Below, piece after piece: positions 31,421 through 43,205 of a stretch of 64,000 nucleotides of DNA (its first letter is position 1; each line of letters begins with the position of its first letter). The DNA comes from Nothopassalora personata. Taxonomy: Eukaryota; Ascomycota; Dothideomycetes; Mycosphaerellales; Mycosphaerellaceae. The position numbers and the translations under genes are program-made. Below the pieces are notes generated by a model. That model saw only the letters and a program-made list of their open reading frames with translations. It did not search any database and was not told the origin of the DNA. The stretch spans positions 496,001 to 560,000 of the forward strand of contig CM066289.1 of assembly GCA_033816765.1 (NCBI GenBank). The letters run 5' to 3'.

Positions 31421-34400
31421 GAAGGACGATAAGTCTAATAACGATAACGAGCCTACTCTAAGGAAGAACGACGTTAAGGCTGCTAAGCTAGACCTCTTCT
31501 ATAGAGATAGGGCTAAGTTCGACGACTAGATTAATTAGATGGATATATACCTTATGTTTAACCTAGTCGATGCCGATAAAAGAACTATCTTCGCTATTAC
31601 GTACCTTCGTAGAAGTACGTAGAACTAGATTAAACCTTACCTTAAGGAATACCTTAAAGGTATAGGACGATTAGACCCTACTAGAATGTTCAGGAGCTAC
31701 ACCCTTTTTAAAGAGAAGATAAAATTAATCTTTAGAACCTCGAACGAAGTCTAATAGGCTATACGAATCATTTAACACCTAAAGTAGAAGACGTCTACTT
31801 TAGAGTATGCCGCCAAATTCGAAGAATACGGACAAATCACTAGATAGGACTAGACGGCGTTAATAACTATGTTCCGACGTAGACTTAAGGACTCCGTTAA
31901 GGACGAGTTAATAAGACACAGAGGACAGATTACTAACCTCGAAGAGCTAATAAAAGCGTCGATTAACATCGATAACTAGCTCTAGGAACGACACTAGGAG
32001 AAGAAATACGACTCTAAAGTAGGAGGAATAGTAGGATACGCTCCGGACCGTAGACCCTTAGGAGGATACGTTGCGAAGGGAGAATTCTCACGATAAAGCT
32101 AACCCTACTATAGACTACAGCTAATGGAACTAGACGTTACCTAACGAGGACGGAGGATCGATACGAGTAGGGGCTACGGAAAGAAGCCCTTTAAAGGATA
32201 AGGAAAACTCACATACTATACCTATAGTAAGGAAGGTTATATAGCGCGGGATTGCCGCGGTAAGAATATAGTGCGCCGCGAGCAGTTTAATATAATGCAA
32301 CCCCGAACTAGTAAATCTAAGAGTAGCGTTAGATCTCGAGGAGATACCGACTATACTCGGAGAGTAGAGGAGAGAGCTAGTAATAGAAGCACGACGCCTC
32401 TCCTAGACCCCTTAGAAGGACGAGGAGGATACTATAGGTAGTAAATAGTAGTTATTCTATTTAATGCAAAGAACTAACTACGACAGTTTAACATAATAAC
32501 ACGAAGAGTCGACTATAAGACCGAATCTAAGTCTCGAAATAGTTATAGAAGCCTTTATTAGCGATTCTATTACTAAGACTCGTGTTAAATCTACTACGCC
32601 GCGAAGCTAGGCGTAGGGTATTAGCCTTAGCAACCACGAGGAACCCTAGGAGCGACGCATAGGTAAGACGCTACGCTCCGAGAAGTAGACATCGATAAAT
32701 CCTACTTTAACGAAGATAGAAGCGATAAAGAAAATCAGGACCTAGGATAGAACGGATTATAGTCACTAGAACCATAGGAAGAAAGTTAAGAAACTACCGG
32801 GCTAGATACTATCGAGGAAGAACAGGATCCGGAAGAATTAAGCGAAGAAGATTCCTCCGAAGGAGAAGAGAGCGATGCTAACGACGATAACGAACAACTT
32901 ACCTTCACGGTAGATGTACCTAAAAAACTGTACGACATAATTATCTACCTATAAAGAAGGTACGAGGAATTCCTACCTAAGATAGGTGGACGAAGGAGGC
33001 TATATTCTATTAAGTTTAATAAGACACTCGACACCCTACGAGGTATAGCCTAGGGATACCTACTTATAGAAACAACCGAGAATCTAGCAACTACCGTTAT
33101 AGAACGACTACCGATAGGAAGCCGAATAATAGGAACCGGATATCTTATACCGTTAGGAATATTTATATCGAATAAATTACGTAACATAGTGTAGCACGCA
33201 CGCGTACTCTACTTAGAAACGTAGAAGATCTAGGAACGTAATAGACTACAAGTGTAGACATAGGGCAACGAGCTACAGGTTCTAGCCGAAGCCTCGAGGC
33301 ACGAAGTATAGCAAACTACATACTATTCGGGAAAAGGATTAGCTTCCTAGGAATAAGCGACCGGAGGGAGTTATATAATACTTAGGCTTACGTATCGACA
33401 TTAAACACAGTTTTCTAGACATAAGCAATCGTTAACGGACATAAGACCAGTATTATAATCGACTTAGAAGCAGCGGGGAACTTTATCTCCGAGTCTTTTA
33501 TAAGAAGAAACGGGTTAGCTACCCTAAAGAAGAAATAGGGTTACGAGTTAATCGCGGTAAACGGATTATCGTTACCTAGCGTAGAATGTGAGACGATATC
33601 ATTACTACTAGCTATCTAACAGCACTACGAGAATATTACCTTAGATGTTACTAATATAGCTAGTTATAATATAGTATTAGGTATGCCTTAGTTAAGAAAG
33701 TACAATCTAGTAATCGACTAGAGAAGAGGAGTACTTACATTTAGGGAATGCGATTGCGTTATCGACATTTAGCCTACGTAGTAGCAGCGTTCACTAGTAG
33801 ATAAGGTAAGGAAACAGCTAAACGAGATATAGCTTACGCCGAATAGAAGGATAGAAGAACTACCTTCGACCGGGATAGACACTAGCGTAGGGCCGCCGGG
33901 TTACGAAGTTACTAGAAGTAATAGAAGTAACGCACTATCGAAGAATACTAACATCTTAGAGTTAAGTATTCCTAAGGAGTATCGCAAGTAGTCGCGACTC
34001 TTTAAAGAGAAAAGAGGCAAAACCGCCTTACCTAAGCACCGCCTATAGGATCATAAGATTAACATTTAGCTAGGGAAAGAGCCTCTATAGGGACCCCTAT
34101 ATTAAATGTCTAAGAAAGAGCTATAGACCCTACGAGAATAGCTAAAGGAGAAGCTAGCTAAAGGATAGATAAGAAGATCCACCTTAAGTGTAGGAACTCT
34201 ATACATGTTCGTTCTAAAAGTAAACGGGAAGTTACGACTCGTACAAGACTATAGGAAGTTAAACGAGATTACGATTAAGAACCGATACCCGCTACCTAAT
34301 ATCGAAGAAGCATAAGACAGATTAACCGGATCGGACTAGTACACGAAGATTGACCTACGAGATGCCTTCTACGCTATACGGATAGTAGAAGGAGAAGAAT

Positions 34401-36786
34401 AGAAAACCGCTTTTAGAATAAGATACGGACTCTACGAATTCTTAGTTATGCTAATAGGATTAACTAACGCACCCGCATCCTACTAGGACCTTATTAACGA
34501 AACACTTAGAGACCTACTTAACGTATACGTTATCGCCTACATAGACGACATACTAGTCTACACGAAAGGATCCCTATAGGAACACATAAGACAAGTCTAG
34601 GACGTCTTCGAACGACTTACGTAATTAGGATTTAAGACGGCACCCGAGAAATGCGAATTCTATAAGAAAGAAGTTAAATTCCTAGGCTTCATTATTAGTA
34701 CTATAGGGATAACGATCGACCCTACGAAGATATAGTTAATTAGAGAATAGCTAGAACCAAAAACAGTTAAGGACGTACAATCATTCCTTAGACTAGCGAA
34801 CTATAACCGGAAATTCATTAAGGACTACTTAAAGACAGTAGCACTAATAACGATGCTTATAAGAAAGAACGTTACTTAGAAATAGGGAAAAGAATAGATT
34901 AAAGCATTTAAGAAACTTAAGGAATAATACGCTTTAGCCCCTACGCTTCGACTATTCGATAGTAGTAAGGAAGTCTACATCGAGACCGATGCGTCTAATA
35001 TAGCAATAGGCGCGTGTTTAACATAGACACATAATAGGTAGAGACACCTAGTAGCCTATTACTCCCGGAAAATAACTATAGCGGAACAGAACTACGACAT
35101 CTATAATAAAGAGCTTCTAGCCATTGTTACTACTATGCAACATTAGAGAGTATATATCGAGGGCCTACCGAAGTTAACGATTCTTTCTAACTATAAGAAT
35201 CTTACGTACTTTATAACGACGAAAGAACTTACCCGAAGGTAAGCCCGCTAGTCGGAGCTACTAGGATAGTATAAGTTCGAAATTAAATATACTCTAGGAA
35301 GAGAGAATAGCCGCGCCGACGCGCTAAGCCAAAGAAGCGACTACATAGAAGGAAAAGAACTAGTGCAACATAAGATATTAAAGACAAACCCCGACGGAAG
35401 TCTTAGTGTAAACACGAGAGAATTTAATAACATCGTACGGATACTAGGCGATAAGGACGAACAGTTCCCTATATCGCAAGGGAAATACTAAGTACCGAAG
35501 GATCGAGAAGAAGAATATATTTAACAACATTACGACGGACTAACTTATAGACACCCTAGAACTTTAAAAACTATAGACCTAATATAGCGCAGTTTCTCAT
35601 TTCTATAGATAAGACTTAAGGTGTTACGCTACATTAAACAATACGTACACTACTAACGAAACAAGGCTACGAGACATGTAAAATACGGTTACCTACAGTT
35701 TAGGACACTACCGACGAAACCATAGGACGAAGTCATAATAGACTTTATTACGAAACTCCTACTGTTAAGAGATTAAGTTACGAAATAACTATACGACATA
35801 ATACTAGTTATAGTTAATAGACTTACGAAATACGCACACTTCATTCCTACATTAGAAACGTACAATGTAGAGCAGCTCGGATACCTCGTACTAGATAGAC
35901 TTATCCAATACCACGGATTCCCTTAAGCGTTTATAACGGATAGAGATAAGCTATTCACATTAAACTACTGGAAGACGCTTATAGAAACGATCGGAATTAA
36001 ACACAAGCTATTAATAGCATATTATCCGGAGATAGACGGACAAACCGAAAGGATAAATTAAACGCTAGAACAATACCTACGACACTATATTAACTATGCA
36101 TAAGACAACTAGGTTTCATTACTACTAATAGCGTAGATTGTACTAAATAACCACAAATTGGAGACAACTTTAACGACGCTATTTTATACGGACTTTAGTA
36201 AAGATCCTAACCTATTCGGAACACCTAGATCCTATCTATAGGCCGAGAGAGCAATCGTAACGACGGATACTCTTAAGGAAGTGCATAAAGAAACACGTAA
36301 GGCGATCGAAGATGCATAACGAAAACTGTCTTAATAACGGTAGGACACGAGAAAAATGGCACCTCTACTAAAAAAGGGGGATAAGGTCTATCTCCTTATA
36401 AAAAACTTAAGAACAAGAAGATAGACTAAGAAACTAGATTACGTTAAGGTCGGACCATTTTTAATCGATAAAGTCGTAGGACTAGTTAACTATCGACTAC
36501 GACTACCACCTAACGTAAAAATCCACCTAGTCTTCTATATCTCTAAGCTAGAACCCGTAGACGCTAGAACACCTTACTAAGAGAGCTTCCATTTCGAGCC
36601 GGAAGTAGAAAACGAATTTAAAGTCGAAAAAATCCTAGATAAAAAGGGTTAGCGATACCTTATTAAATAGAAGAGATACGACGAATTAGAAAATACCTAG
36701 GAACTAAAAGAAAACCTACGAAACTGTTAGTAGAAGATTCGGGAGTATCAAAACGGCGCTTACTTAGAAGTAACTACACTATAAGA
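31421..36786 (+). pseudogene. gag-pol: Element C gag-pol remnant
   Basis: Read on plus with many TAG/TAA. Gag spans about 31421-32330, with ELDVT and a knuckle-like YYTYSKEGYIARDC (Cys to Tyr, His to Tyr changes). Then a protease-like GNFISESFI near 33480; reverse transcriptase at 34200-34620 with [25 protein letters not shown] and YIDDILVYTKGS; RNase H with ETDASN near 34985; integrase with DGQTER near 36035; and a chromodomain near 36600-36730 (FKVEKILDKKG). Order and motifs are those of a Ty3/gypsy chromovirus. Dead through RIP. Confidence 0.9.
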
Positions 36787-36810
36787 CATAGTAACTTTTA
36801 AGTAAACGGA

Positions 36811-36884
36811 CGACTAGAGTAGGAATCGAACCTACGACCTTAAGAGTGTAGACAGCTTACGCTCTACCACTAAGCTACCTAGCC
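36811..36884 (-). tRNA. tRNA-like sequence inside element C (degenerate)
   Basis: Minus strand. The acceptor stem pairs over 7 bp (GGCTAGG with TCTAGTC, two wobbles). D-arm GCTT/GAGC with AGTGGTA loop; T-arm GTAGG-TTCGATT-CCTAC pairs fully; AGGTC variable loop. The anticodon arm is 2 nt too long and does not pair well, so no anticodon can be assigned. RIP has probably altered it. It lies between the chromodomain and the antisense gene. Likely a captured or nearby-inserted tRNA that has decayed. Confidence 0.45.
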
Positions 36885-36949
36885 AATTAATAAGAATAGG
36901 GACACAACTTATAAATAAATACCCTTACGAAGGAGACGGCTAAGCTACC

Positions 36950-37488
36950 AACGGCACCGTCTCGCTAGAAGGAGAAAGCTAGAAGTCGTCCGGAAGACCT
37001 TCGACAGTACTCTACGTCTAAGGAGATAAGGACAGATTAGGAGCACTAGGATCCGCGTCTACTATAGCGTACTCCTACGCCCCTAGATCCTCGTCTAGTA
37101 ACAACCGATCTTCTAACGAACGACCCTCCGTAACCTTCTAATTAACCGCATCTAATTGCTTACGAAGGCGCATTTCCTTTGCATGCGCTTCTATTAAGGC
37201 ATCCTACCTTTTACTAAGAATCCTCTTCGCGGTATCTAGTTCCTATAACAATTTCTTCCGCTAAAGCGATAAGCGCTTCTACTCGCCCTCGGTTACCCTC
37301 GCATTGCAACTCTTTAGATTCCGCTACTAACACTCGGAATAGCGACTAGATAAGATGTGCACCTTACACACACGGCCCTCCTTTTAATAAGAATTACACG
37401 GACGCATCGCGGTATCGCCGTTACGAAAGATCTACTAGGCTTTCTTCTTACGGCGAGCGGTAGATTTAGATTAGGAGGAAGAAGACAT
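36950..37488 (-). pseudogene. antisense Zn2Cys6 gene of element C, RIP-decayed
   Basis: Minus frame starting ATG at 37488 with MSSSS, then a basic RRKKKA run. The cysteine positions follow the E1 spacing (x2, x6, x8, x2, x7), with two Cys codons changed TGT to TAT. Flanking residues also match E1 (KVHI around the third Cys, NARVTEGE after the sixth against DVRVTPAE in E1). Stops are TAG/TAA at Gln/Trp positions. It ends upstream of the polypurine tract aaaagggggatag next to the 3' LTR. Its presence in a full-length element shows the antisense gene predates the small E1/E2 forms. Confidence 0.7.
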
Positions 37489-37563
37489 CGTTACAAGACA
37501 CGAAAAGGAAGTACAACATAACTTATAAAGCTCTAGGACAGAGCTAGGCTAAAAGGGGGATAG

Positions 37564-37972
37564 TGTTACGGTTCTAATCTAGGGCTAAAGGAAGCTAACT
37601 AATTAGACCTCTATAATTGGTAGGCGCTTCTACCCGAGAAGTGCTCTCTTACCCGTAGGAATAAAACTAAGGAACCGAGAGAGCAACTAAAGTGATCTCC
37701 TTAATCTCGTTAATCTCGGTAATCTCGAGAGAGTATAGAGAGCATAGAGAGTACGGAGAGTAAACGCTCTATCTCCTTTATATTTAGGAACGCTAGAAAC
37801 CCTTATGGTTCTAATGCGTTTAACTCATGTTACTATCTTACTAATTGGAATACAACTCTTATTTCTATTATTCATCTTCGCTTAGCTTACTTCAGCCTCT
37901 CTAAAGAATAATACCGCTACGTGACTTAACTTATCTCTCTTTTAAGACTAGCCCTAGAACGAGATAATAACA
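37564..37972 (+). repeat. Element C 3' LTR
   Basis: 409 bp, same length as the 5' copy; differs by a handful of transitions. Confidence 0.9.
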
Positions 37973-40140
37973 ACTCTACACCTAAACATAGCTAGGAGAA
38001 TAATAAGGAAGTGCCGGACACGTAGCCTATTATCGTACCGCTAGAGTTACGAGAGTGTAACAAAAATCCGCTATCGACTGTACCTTACTCGAATAGTAAT
38101 TAAATCGCTCCGGATCTTTCTTAGAGGCCTCTCCGTAGACCTAGCAGTCGTGGCGGACGTGTAAGAGGTGTAAGAGGTCGTAGACAAGCTGTTAGTAGTC
38201 GTAATAATCGTAGAGGTGTTCGCAATATTGTAGATAGTAGCTATAAAGTTAGACTTGCTATATAGTAGCTATGCTCTTAAGCGCCTTAGGCACAAGGCTA
38301 TACGCCGGAGGTAAGTGCGAGCTAATAGATTTATGCGCTAAACGCGAACTAACTACGCTATCCCTAGATTAATAATAATGCTATACCTAATCTAGTAACG
38401 CCTAAGGTTATCGATCTCTCGAAGTTACTATTTACTATAAAGTCTAAAAACAACGACGACAATATTAGCCGTACTATAGTAGTCTTACGCCTCTTGCGAG
38501 AACTCCCCTTTACTTACTACTACTACTATCTAGATAACCTCTTTAACTTAGTGCCTCTTTTTACGGTTATAAAGAGGTACGGTATCGCTATAATAGACAT
38601 AGTTCAAGCTAATAGTAGACTATAGCCGTAGAAAGACGTAAAGGTAGTAAACGTTAAGGGCGATAAGGTAGCCTATAAACGTTACTTAACATACTTTACT
38701 TACGACACTTAACTAGCTAGGGCTTTGTATAGCGTGCTAGTAGTAATATAGTAAGATCGCTAGGTTGTTTAGATACTTACTACTACTCTAGATCCTCGCA
38801 TTCGAGTTAAGCGTAAACGCAAGCGTCTAATAGCGATAGACACCTATATTCGAGACTATGTACGGCTATTATAGGGTGATTAAGGTGTACGAAACTAGTA
38901 GGTACTAATACACATAGCACTCTATAACGATTATATAGGCGGCGTTAATATTTACGACTAGCTCCGCTTATATTGCTCGTTATAACATAAGGCGATTAAG
39001 CTATAGTATCCGCTATAGTACTTCTTGCTAGATGTCGCTACTATTAACGCCTTTATCTTATGCCGAGATTACTATCTTTAGCGTAATATTAAGACTAAAT
39101 AGCTTACCTTATAGCGACTATAGCAAGTCTAGCTTAGCTAGTCACTTATAACTAAAGGCCGGCGTAAATTGGACGCTATTAAAGTAGTAGTAGAAGTAGC
39201 TCGTCCACCTATTATTCGTAACGTAAGCGGCAAGTTTATACTAGGTATAACGCCTCCGAAGATAACACGAGGTCCGCGACATAAGTATCGCCGTAGCGAT
39301 AAGCTACTACCTTTACGAAGACTCTAGGCTAGACCTTACAACTTAGACGGCTCGACTAGTAAGCGGTAATGCGAGCTCTACCGGTAGACTTACACCTCTC
39401 TTAATAATAAGACATAGCGAGTGAAGTACGCTAAGCGCTACTACATAGTCTATACACTACAGTTCTTATTATGTAAGGCATGCTATCTGCCTTAGTACGC
39501 ACTTATAGAGTCCGAATTAACGCGGATACGAACTATCGCTATACCCGCAACTTCTAGTCTAGTAGCTTAGTTATAAGCCGGCGGAGCTTATTTACCTCCT
39601 ATTTAAGCCTCTTAATCGTGTCGTAAAGACGATTTACGTACGCTACATTACTTTTATATAACAGCTAGCGCTTATAGAGCGGACCCTAGTTGCTCTTAGA
39701 CTCCTTAGATACTAACGCCGGTAGACTCGAGTTTACTAGTAACTACGTCCTTACTTCCGCTATCGAATCGTCTACTCTAGCTACGGTAGTATTAACAGGT
39801 GAAAACGCTAGATCTATTGTTAAGCGCTCACTTATAGGGCATGGCTCGACAGCTATTAATTACGGTAGCATCCAGTCCAAGTCGTCGGTGAAGTATAAGA
39901 TATCGTCCGAATTAGGTACCTAACTAGTCGTGAATTATATGCTAGCTTCTACACGCTAAGCAGTCTATTTACCTACCTCTTTCTTAATTATAGGCTAAGC
40001 TATTGCAATACCCCTTACAAAACCCCTAACACACTTCTAAATCGTCTAGAACTAGCCTTAGATCTGTCGGCCAATGGCAGGGCTAAGAACTGCTTTAACT
40101 GCGGCTACTGCCGTGACTTAACTACACCTTTTAATATCGA

Positions 40141-40741
40141 CACAGTTTGCCTTAGTTGCCTAATTGGGTAGGGAGCGCATAGAGCGTGAAATTGAGGGTG
40201 CGATATCGCTGGGAAGCGAGTCCAATCGGAAGATTCGGATTGCAGCGGAACACAGCGAGATTGATCCTCTTGGCAGACGTCTATCCTTGCAGCCACCCTT
40301 GTAACCGGAGCCTACTAAGGCCACGGAAACAGACAAAGGGATCTCTAGATTCCGAAATTTCGATTCAGTCGTACAAGCACGAGTACAAGCCGTCCTGTCC
40401 GACGTCGATCTTGGAGAGCACCAGGATATGCTTGTCGACCGTGATCCAAGATGGCAGTCAGCCAAGCACAGCCACAAATGCTATGTCAACAAGTCTTCTC
40501 ACGTCTCCTTTTCCGCACAGGATGATTACGATGACAACATAAAGACCAGGAACATAAGAGGGGACATGTGCTCGGAGTCAACACCGCAACCCGGTCAAAA
40601 ACAAGGAAACGCGTTCGGGGCGCTGGCGGCAGCTGTCAAGACGCGTCGATGACGTAGAATCCAACTTCCACACAACATCGAGCTTGATCCTGGACCCAGA
40701 CAATGTTTCTGAACAATAGATTGTCACAGTACTTTTTCGAA
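40141..40741. other. 600-bp stretch between transposon island and next gene
   Basis: Normal base composition returns here. Short open frames only; no motif or RNA gene seen. Probably promoter and leader of the gene at 40742. Confidence 0.5.
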
Positions 40742-41827
40742 ATGGCGAACGATGCAAAAGCCCAGCAGCAACAAGCTAACAGCAAGAATGGCGGCGTCGA
40801 CGAAGCCGAGATTCGACAAGAATCCGGCAGGGCTGCCGAGGAGGCTCTCAAGTTGCAGCACCAGGCTTGGGAATTCAGGCAGGCAGCTCATGGTGCTGCC
40901 GATGCGGAGGAGCGACAGAAGTTGTTAGAACAGGCCCTCGATAGAGAGATAGCAGCAGAATCATTTGGCAAGACTGCCAAGTACATGCGCTCAGGAACAT
41001 TCCAAGGCATGGCCGTGGGTGCAGGTTTAGGCGTGGCTCCTGCAGCGACTCTGGGCACCTTGACCGGGACTCTTGTTGGTGGATTGACATCTTTGATTAC
41101 AGGAGGACTGGGAGGTGGTATTGGAGCACTCACTGGCCTCATCCACGGACCATTTTGGAATATGGGACAGTTGGCCGGGAAAGGCATACAGAAGGTTACT
41201 GGCAACTGGTGGAGCCGCGAAGCTACCGATGAACAGAAGCAGACTTTGGAGAAGATGATGCATCAAGCCAATGAGACTGAAATGCCAGGCAAAGCAGAGC
41301 TGCAAAGCATGAGGAGCGAGTTTAGTGGCAGTAACAGCGGGCAGTCCTGGACAGAGAGCGCGAAGTCGATGATGCCAACGATGCCGTGGAGTGGATCGAA
41401 GCAAGGTAATAGCAAGTCTGCTGCGTCGAAAGGCAACGAGAGCCAAGGTGGACAACAGGGAAAGGGTCCTTCAAGTCAATCGCAGAAACGACAAGGACCT
41501 CCAGTCGGCGCAGGTCGCTCGCAACCGAAGCAAGGCACGAGAGTAGATGACAATGCTGTCTGTCAGCTCGCCGAAAGGCAGAAGCAGCCTCAGCAAAGTG
41601 CGAGCTCAACCACCAAAGCCGCCAAGCAGCAAGATCCATCTGTGAACAGTGCATCTGTGAATAACAAGAACGCTACTTCAGGGATCTCACAGCAAGGCGC
41701 TGAGCAGACTGAGCGGAAGAAGCCTCGCAAGTTGCAGGTCCGCTCGGATGGCGGTAACGCACGACCGTCCGGCAGCTCAGCTCCTGAACAGAAGAAGAAG
41801 CCTCGCAAGCTGGAGACTAGGTCATGA
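40742..41827 (+). CDS. low-complexity protein with Gly-rich hydrophobic segment
   Basis: Single exon. I place the start at 40742 (MANDAKAQQQQ); an upstream in-frame ATG at 40703 would add 13 residues. 361 aa. The N-terminal 75 residues are Gln/Ala/Glu-rich and probably helical. A Gly-rich hydrophobic stretch follows (GMAVGAGLGVAPAATLGTL, then GGLTSLITGGLGGGIGALTG), like glycine-zipper membrane segments. A Ser/Gln/Lys-rich disordered tail ends with a duplicated KKPRKL-x2-RS motif. No family recognised. First host gene right of the island, not RIP-mutated. Confidence 0.7.
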   Translation: MANDAKAQQQQANSKNGGVDEAEIRQESGRAAEEALKLQHQAWEFRQAAHGAADAEERQKLLEQALDREIAAESFGKTAKYMRSGTFQGMAVGAGLGVAPAATLGTLTGTLVGGLTSLITGGLGGGIGALTGLIHGPFWNMGQLAGKGIQKVTGNWWSREATDEQKQTLEKMMHQANETEMPGKAELQSMRSEFSGSNSGQSWTESAKSMMPTMPWSGSKQGNSKSAASKGNESQGGQQGKGPSSQSQKRQGPPVGAGRSQPKQGTRVDDNAVCQLAERQKQPQQSASSTTKAAKQQDPSVNSASVNNKNATSGISQQGAEQTERKKPRKLQVRSDGGNARPSGSSAPEQKKKPRKLETRS

Positions 41828-42210
41828 CGCAGGCGCATGGCTTCCCACTCGACCATACCTATGTTGGCTTTGCGGCAGATGCCCTAAGCTCCATTTTTGG
41901 TGAGAAAAGGCCATATTTAGCACCTCGTAAGCTGGCAAAATGGAGGTTGATGTTATTGAGGACTAAATCCGCCAAGGTGGCACTACATTCGAACATTGCA
42001 CTATATTCGCCTGAAGGAGACCGGTAATATACCGAGATTAAAGACGTAAGTGCGTTTCGCAATAAGTACAAGTTCTTGGCTAATGTCTGAGGTCGCAAAG
42101 ACCAGTTCCAAAAAGCGTATATGTACTGGAAATTTGAGAACAGCTTGCCGCGCCTTGCTGATAGAAAGTTCGCAATCGGCAACAAAACAGAATTCGACGC
42201 AATAACAACT

Positions 42211-42600
42211 ATGAAATCCCTCGCGCTTTTGCTATGCATGGCACTCTCCGTAGCGGCAGGCACGGAGTCCGGGGTTATAATACCAAGCCCGTGGTGCGAT
42301 TACGGCTCGCATGGTAATGGAGGATGCGAAGCGAATAGAAAACATACCTATTGTGTAAGTTCATTGTCGAGGAAATCGATGGAGACAACGCACCCATGCT
42401 AGACGTTAGCGAGGTTTCTGTTCACTATCATTCCCAGTATTACTAATACGTGTTCTCTGCAGTGCTCATACATCAAAGGCGGAAGATTCCAGGTCCAGAG
42501 AAACGTCACTACCGGAACTAAAGACGAGTCTGGGAATGAGTACTGCGGGCCAGAAGAGAACGGGAAATATCAGGGAGCACTGTACTGTGCTAGTCCTTAA
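42211..42600 (+). CDS. small secreted cysteine-rich protein
   Basis: Exons 42211-42354 and 42463-42600, joined 282 nt (93 aa). The 108-nt intron has GTAAGT, a textbook TACTAAT branch point and GCAG. Residues 1-17 are a clear signal peptide (MKSLALLLCMALSVAAG). The mature part of about 75 residues has six cysteines after the leader: two spaced, a CC pair formed exactly across the splice junction, then two more, in keeping with three disulfides. One Asn-Val-Thr glycosylation site. Such proteins next to repeat-rich DNA are classic candidate effectors in plant-associated fungi, but no known effector family is recognised. Confidence 0.75.
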
Positions 42601-42644
42601 GACCTGAGAAACACCCCCAGGGCAAGATACAGCTCTGCATTTGC

Positions 42645-42872
42645 ATGTATAGTACAAACCCAGAAAAGGCGTTTTTCACGCAAATGGGCTGCCGAAAATC
42701 GTCCACTTGTGGACGGCACACGGTTTTTGGTGATTGTCCACCTCAGTTGCAGGACATCACCACCTTGCAGGGAGTCTTCGCGACGGCAGAACCATCTTCT
42801 GGCCTGTTCAAGTTGCTGGCGGAGCTGAGGAGCAACATCTACGATTACTGCTTCTCACCGAAACATAGCTAA
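42645..42872 (+). pseudogene. truncated 2EXR/F-box-like fragment
   Basis: A 75-codon frame ending with FKLLAELRSNIYDYCF, matching the short helix (LPAELRNxIYxY) that opens 2EXR-type domains in fungal proteins. Nothing follows the motif, so the domain is cut short. Probably a gene remnant; the start is uncertain. Confidence 0.35.
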
Positions 42873-43205
42873 ACCGACGAGATCGACCTACATGACCGTG
42901 ACCCAGCGTCGAAAGCACCGTTACTCATATGCCGCAAATTCACTTGATGGGTGATGCATGTGTCTTGATTGTTGTGTCTACAAAGGAAGAAAGGCAGCTA
43001 TAAATAATGATGACCAGAATATATTACACGAGCTGCACGCATCCGCGTAGCTCAAGAACGACATGCTTAAAGCTCATGAAGCTTGGTGTGACTTGAGTGC
43101 CCTAGGCTGTCGGCATGAAGTAGTCGCGAACTTGAGCTCGAGTGGCCACGACCACACTCTTATCACAATCTCTACACTTCAGGCTACGACCAAATTCATT
43201 TGGCA

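Larger units (their letters stand above)
21057..37972 (+). mobile_element. Element C: RIP-decayed Ty3/gypsy chromodomain retrotransposon
   Basis: Flanked by actct (21052-21056, 37973-37977). The LTRs (409 bp each) begin TGTTACGG and end AATAACA. About 7.07 kb without nested element B (21572-31415 plus one TSD), which sits just after the 5' LTR. Order on plus: Gag, protease, reverse transcriptase, RNase H, integrase, chromodomain, then a tRNA-like segment and an antisense gene before the 3' LTR. LTR differences are nearly all transitions, as expected from RIP. E1 and E2 share its LTR ends, its polypurine tract and the antisense gene position. Confidence 0.9.
17650..40140 (+). mobile_element. 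RIP-decayed piggyBac-like DNA transposon, split by nested elements
   Basis: Host of the nest. Its pieces are about 17650-18146, 20535-21056 and 37978-40140. The N-terminal frame begins at 17674 (MPDLFDNDELDYDPKAF). The middle piece has SIDELIVRYTG at 20916-20948, like the first catalytic Asp region of piggyBac transposases. The right piece has DNLFNLVPLF near 38533 and IGGVNIYDQL-like sequence near 38938 followed by a hydrophobic LLDVATINAFIL, the typical DDE_Tnp_1_7 tail. The Asp spacing makes sense only when the insertions are removed. Stops are mostly TAG/TAA where Gln or Trp is expected. I found no clear terminal repeats or TTAA flanks, so the outer edges are approximate. Confidence 0.6.

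Noticed and set aside
39690..39923. 77-codon plus frame at the right end of the piggyBac-like remnant as a host gene
   Set aside because: Lies within RIP-mutated DNA, has no motif, and is open probably by chance.
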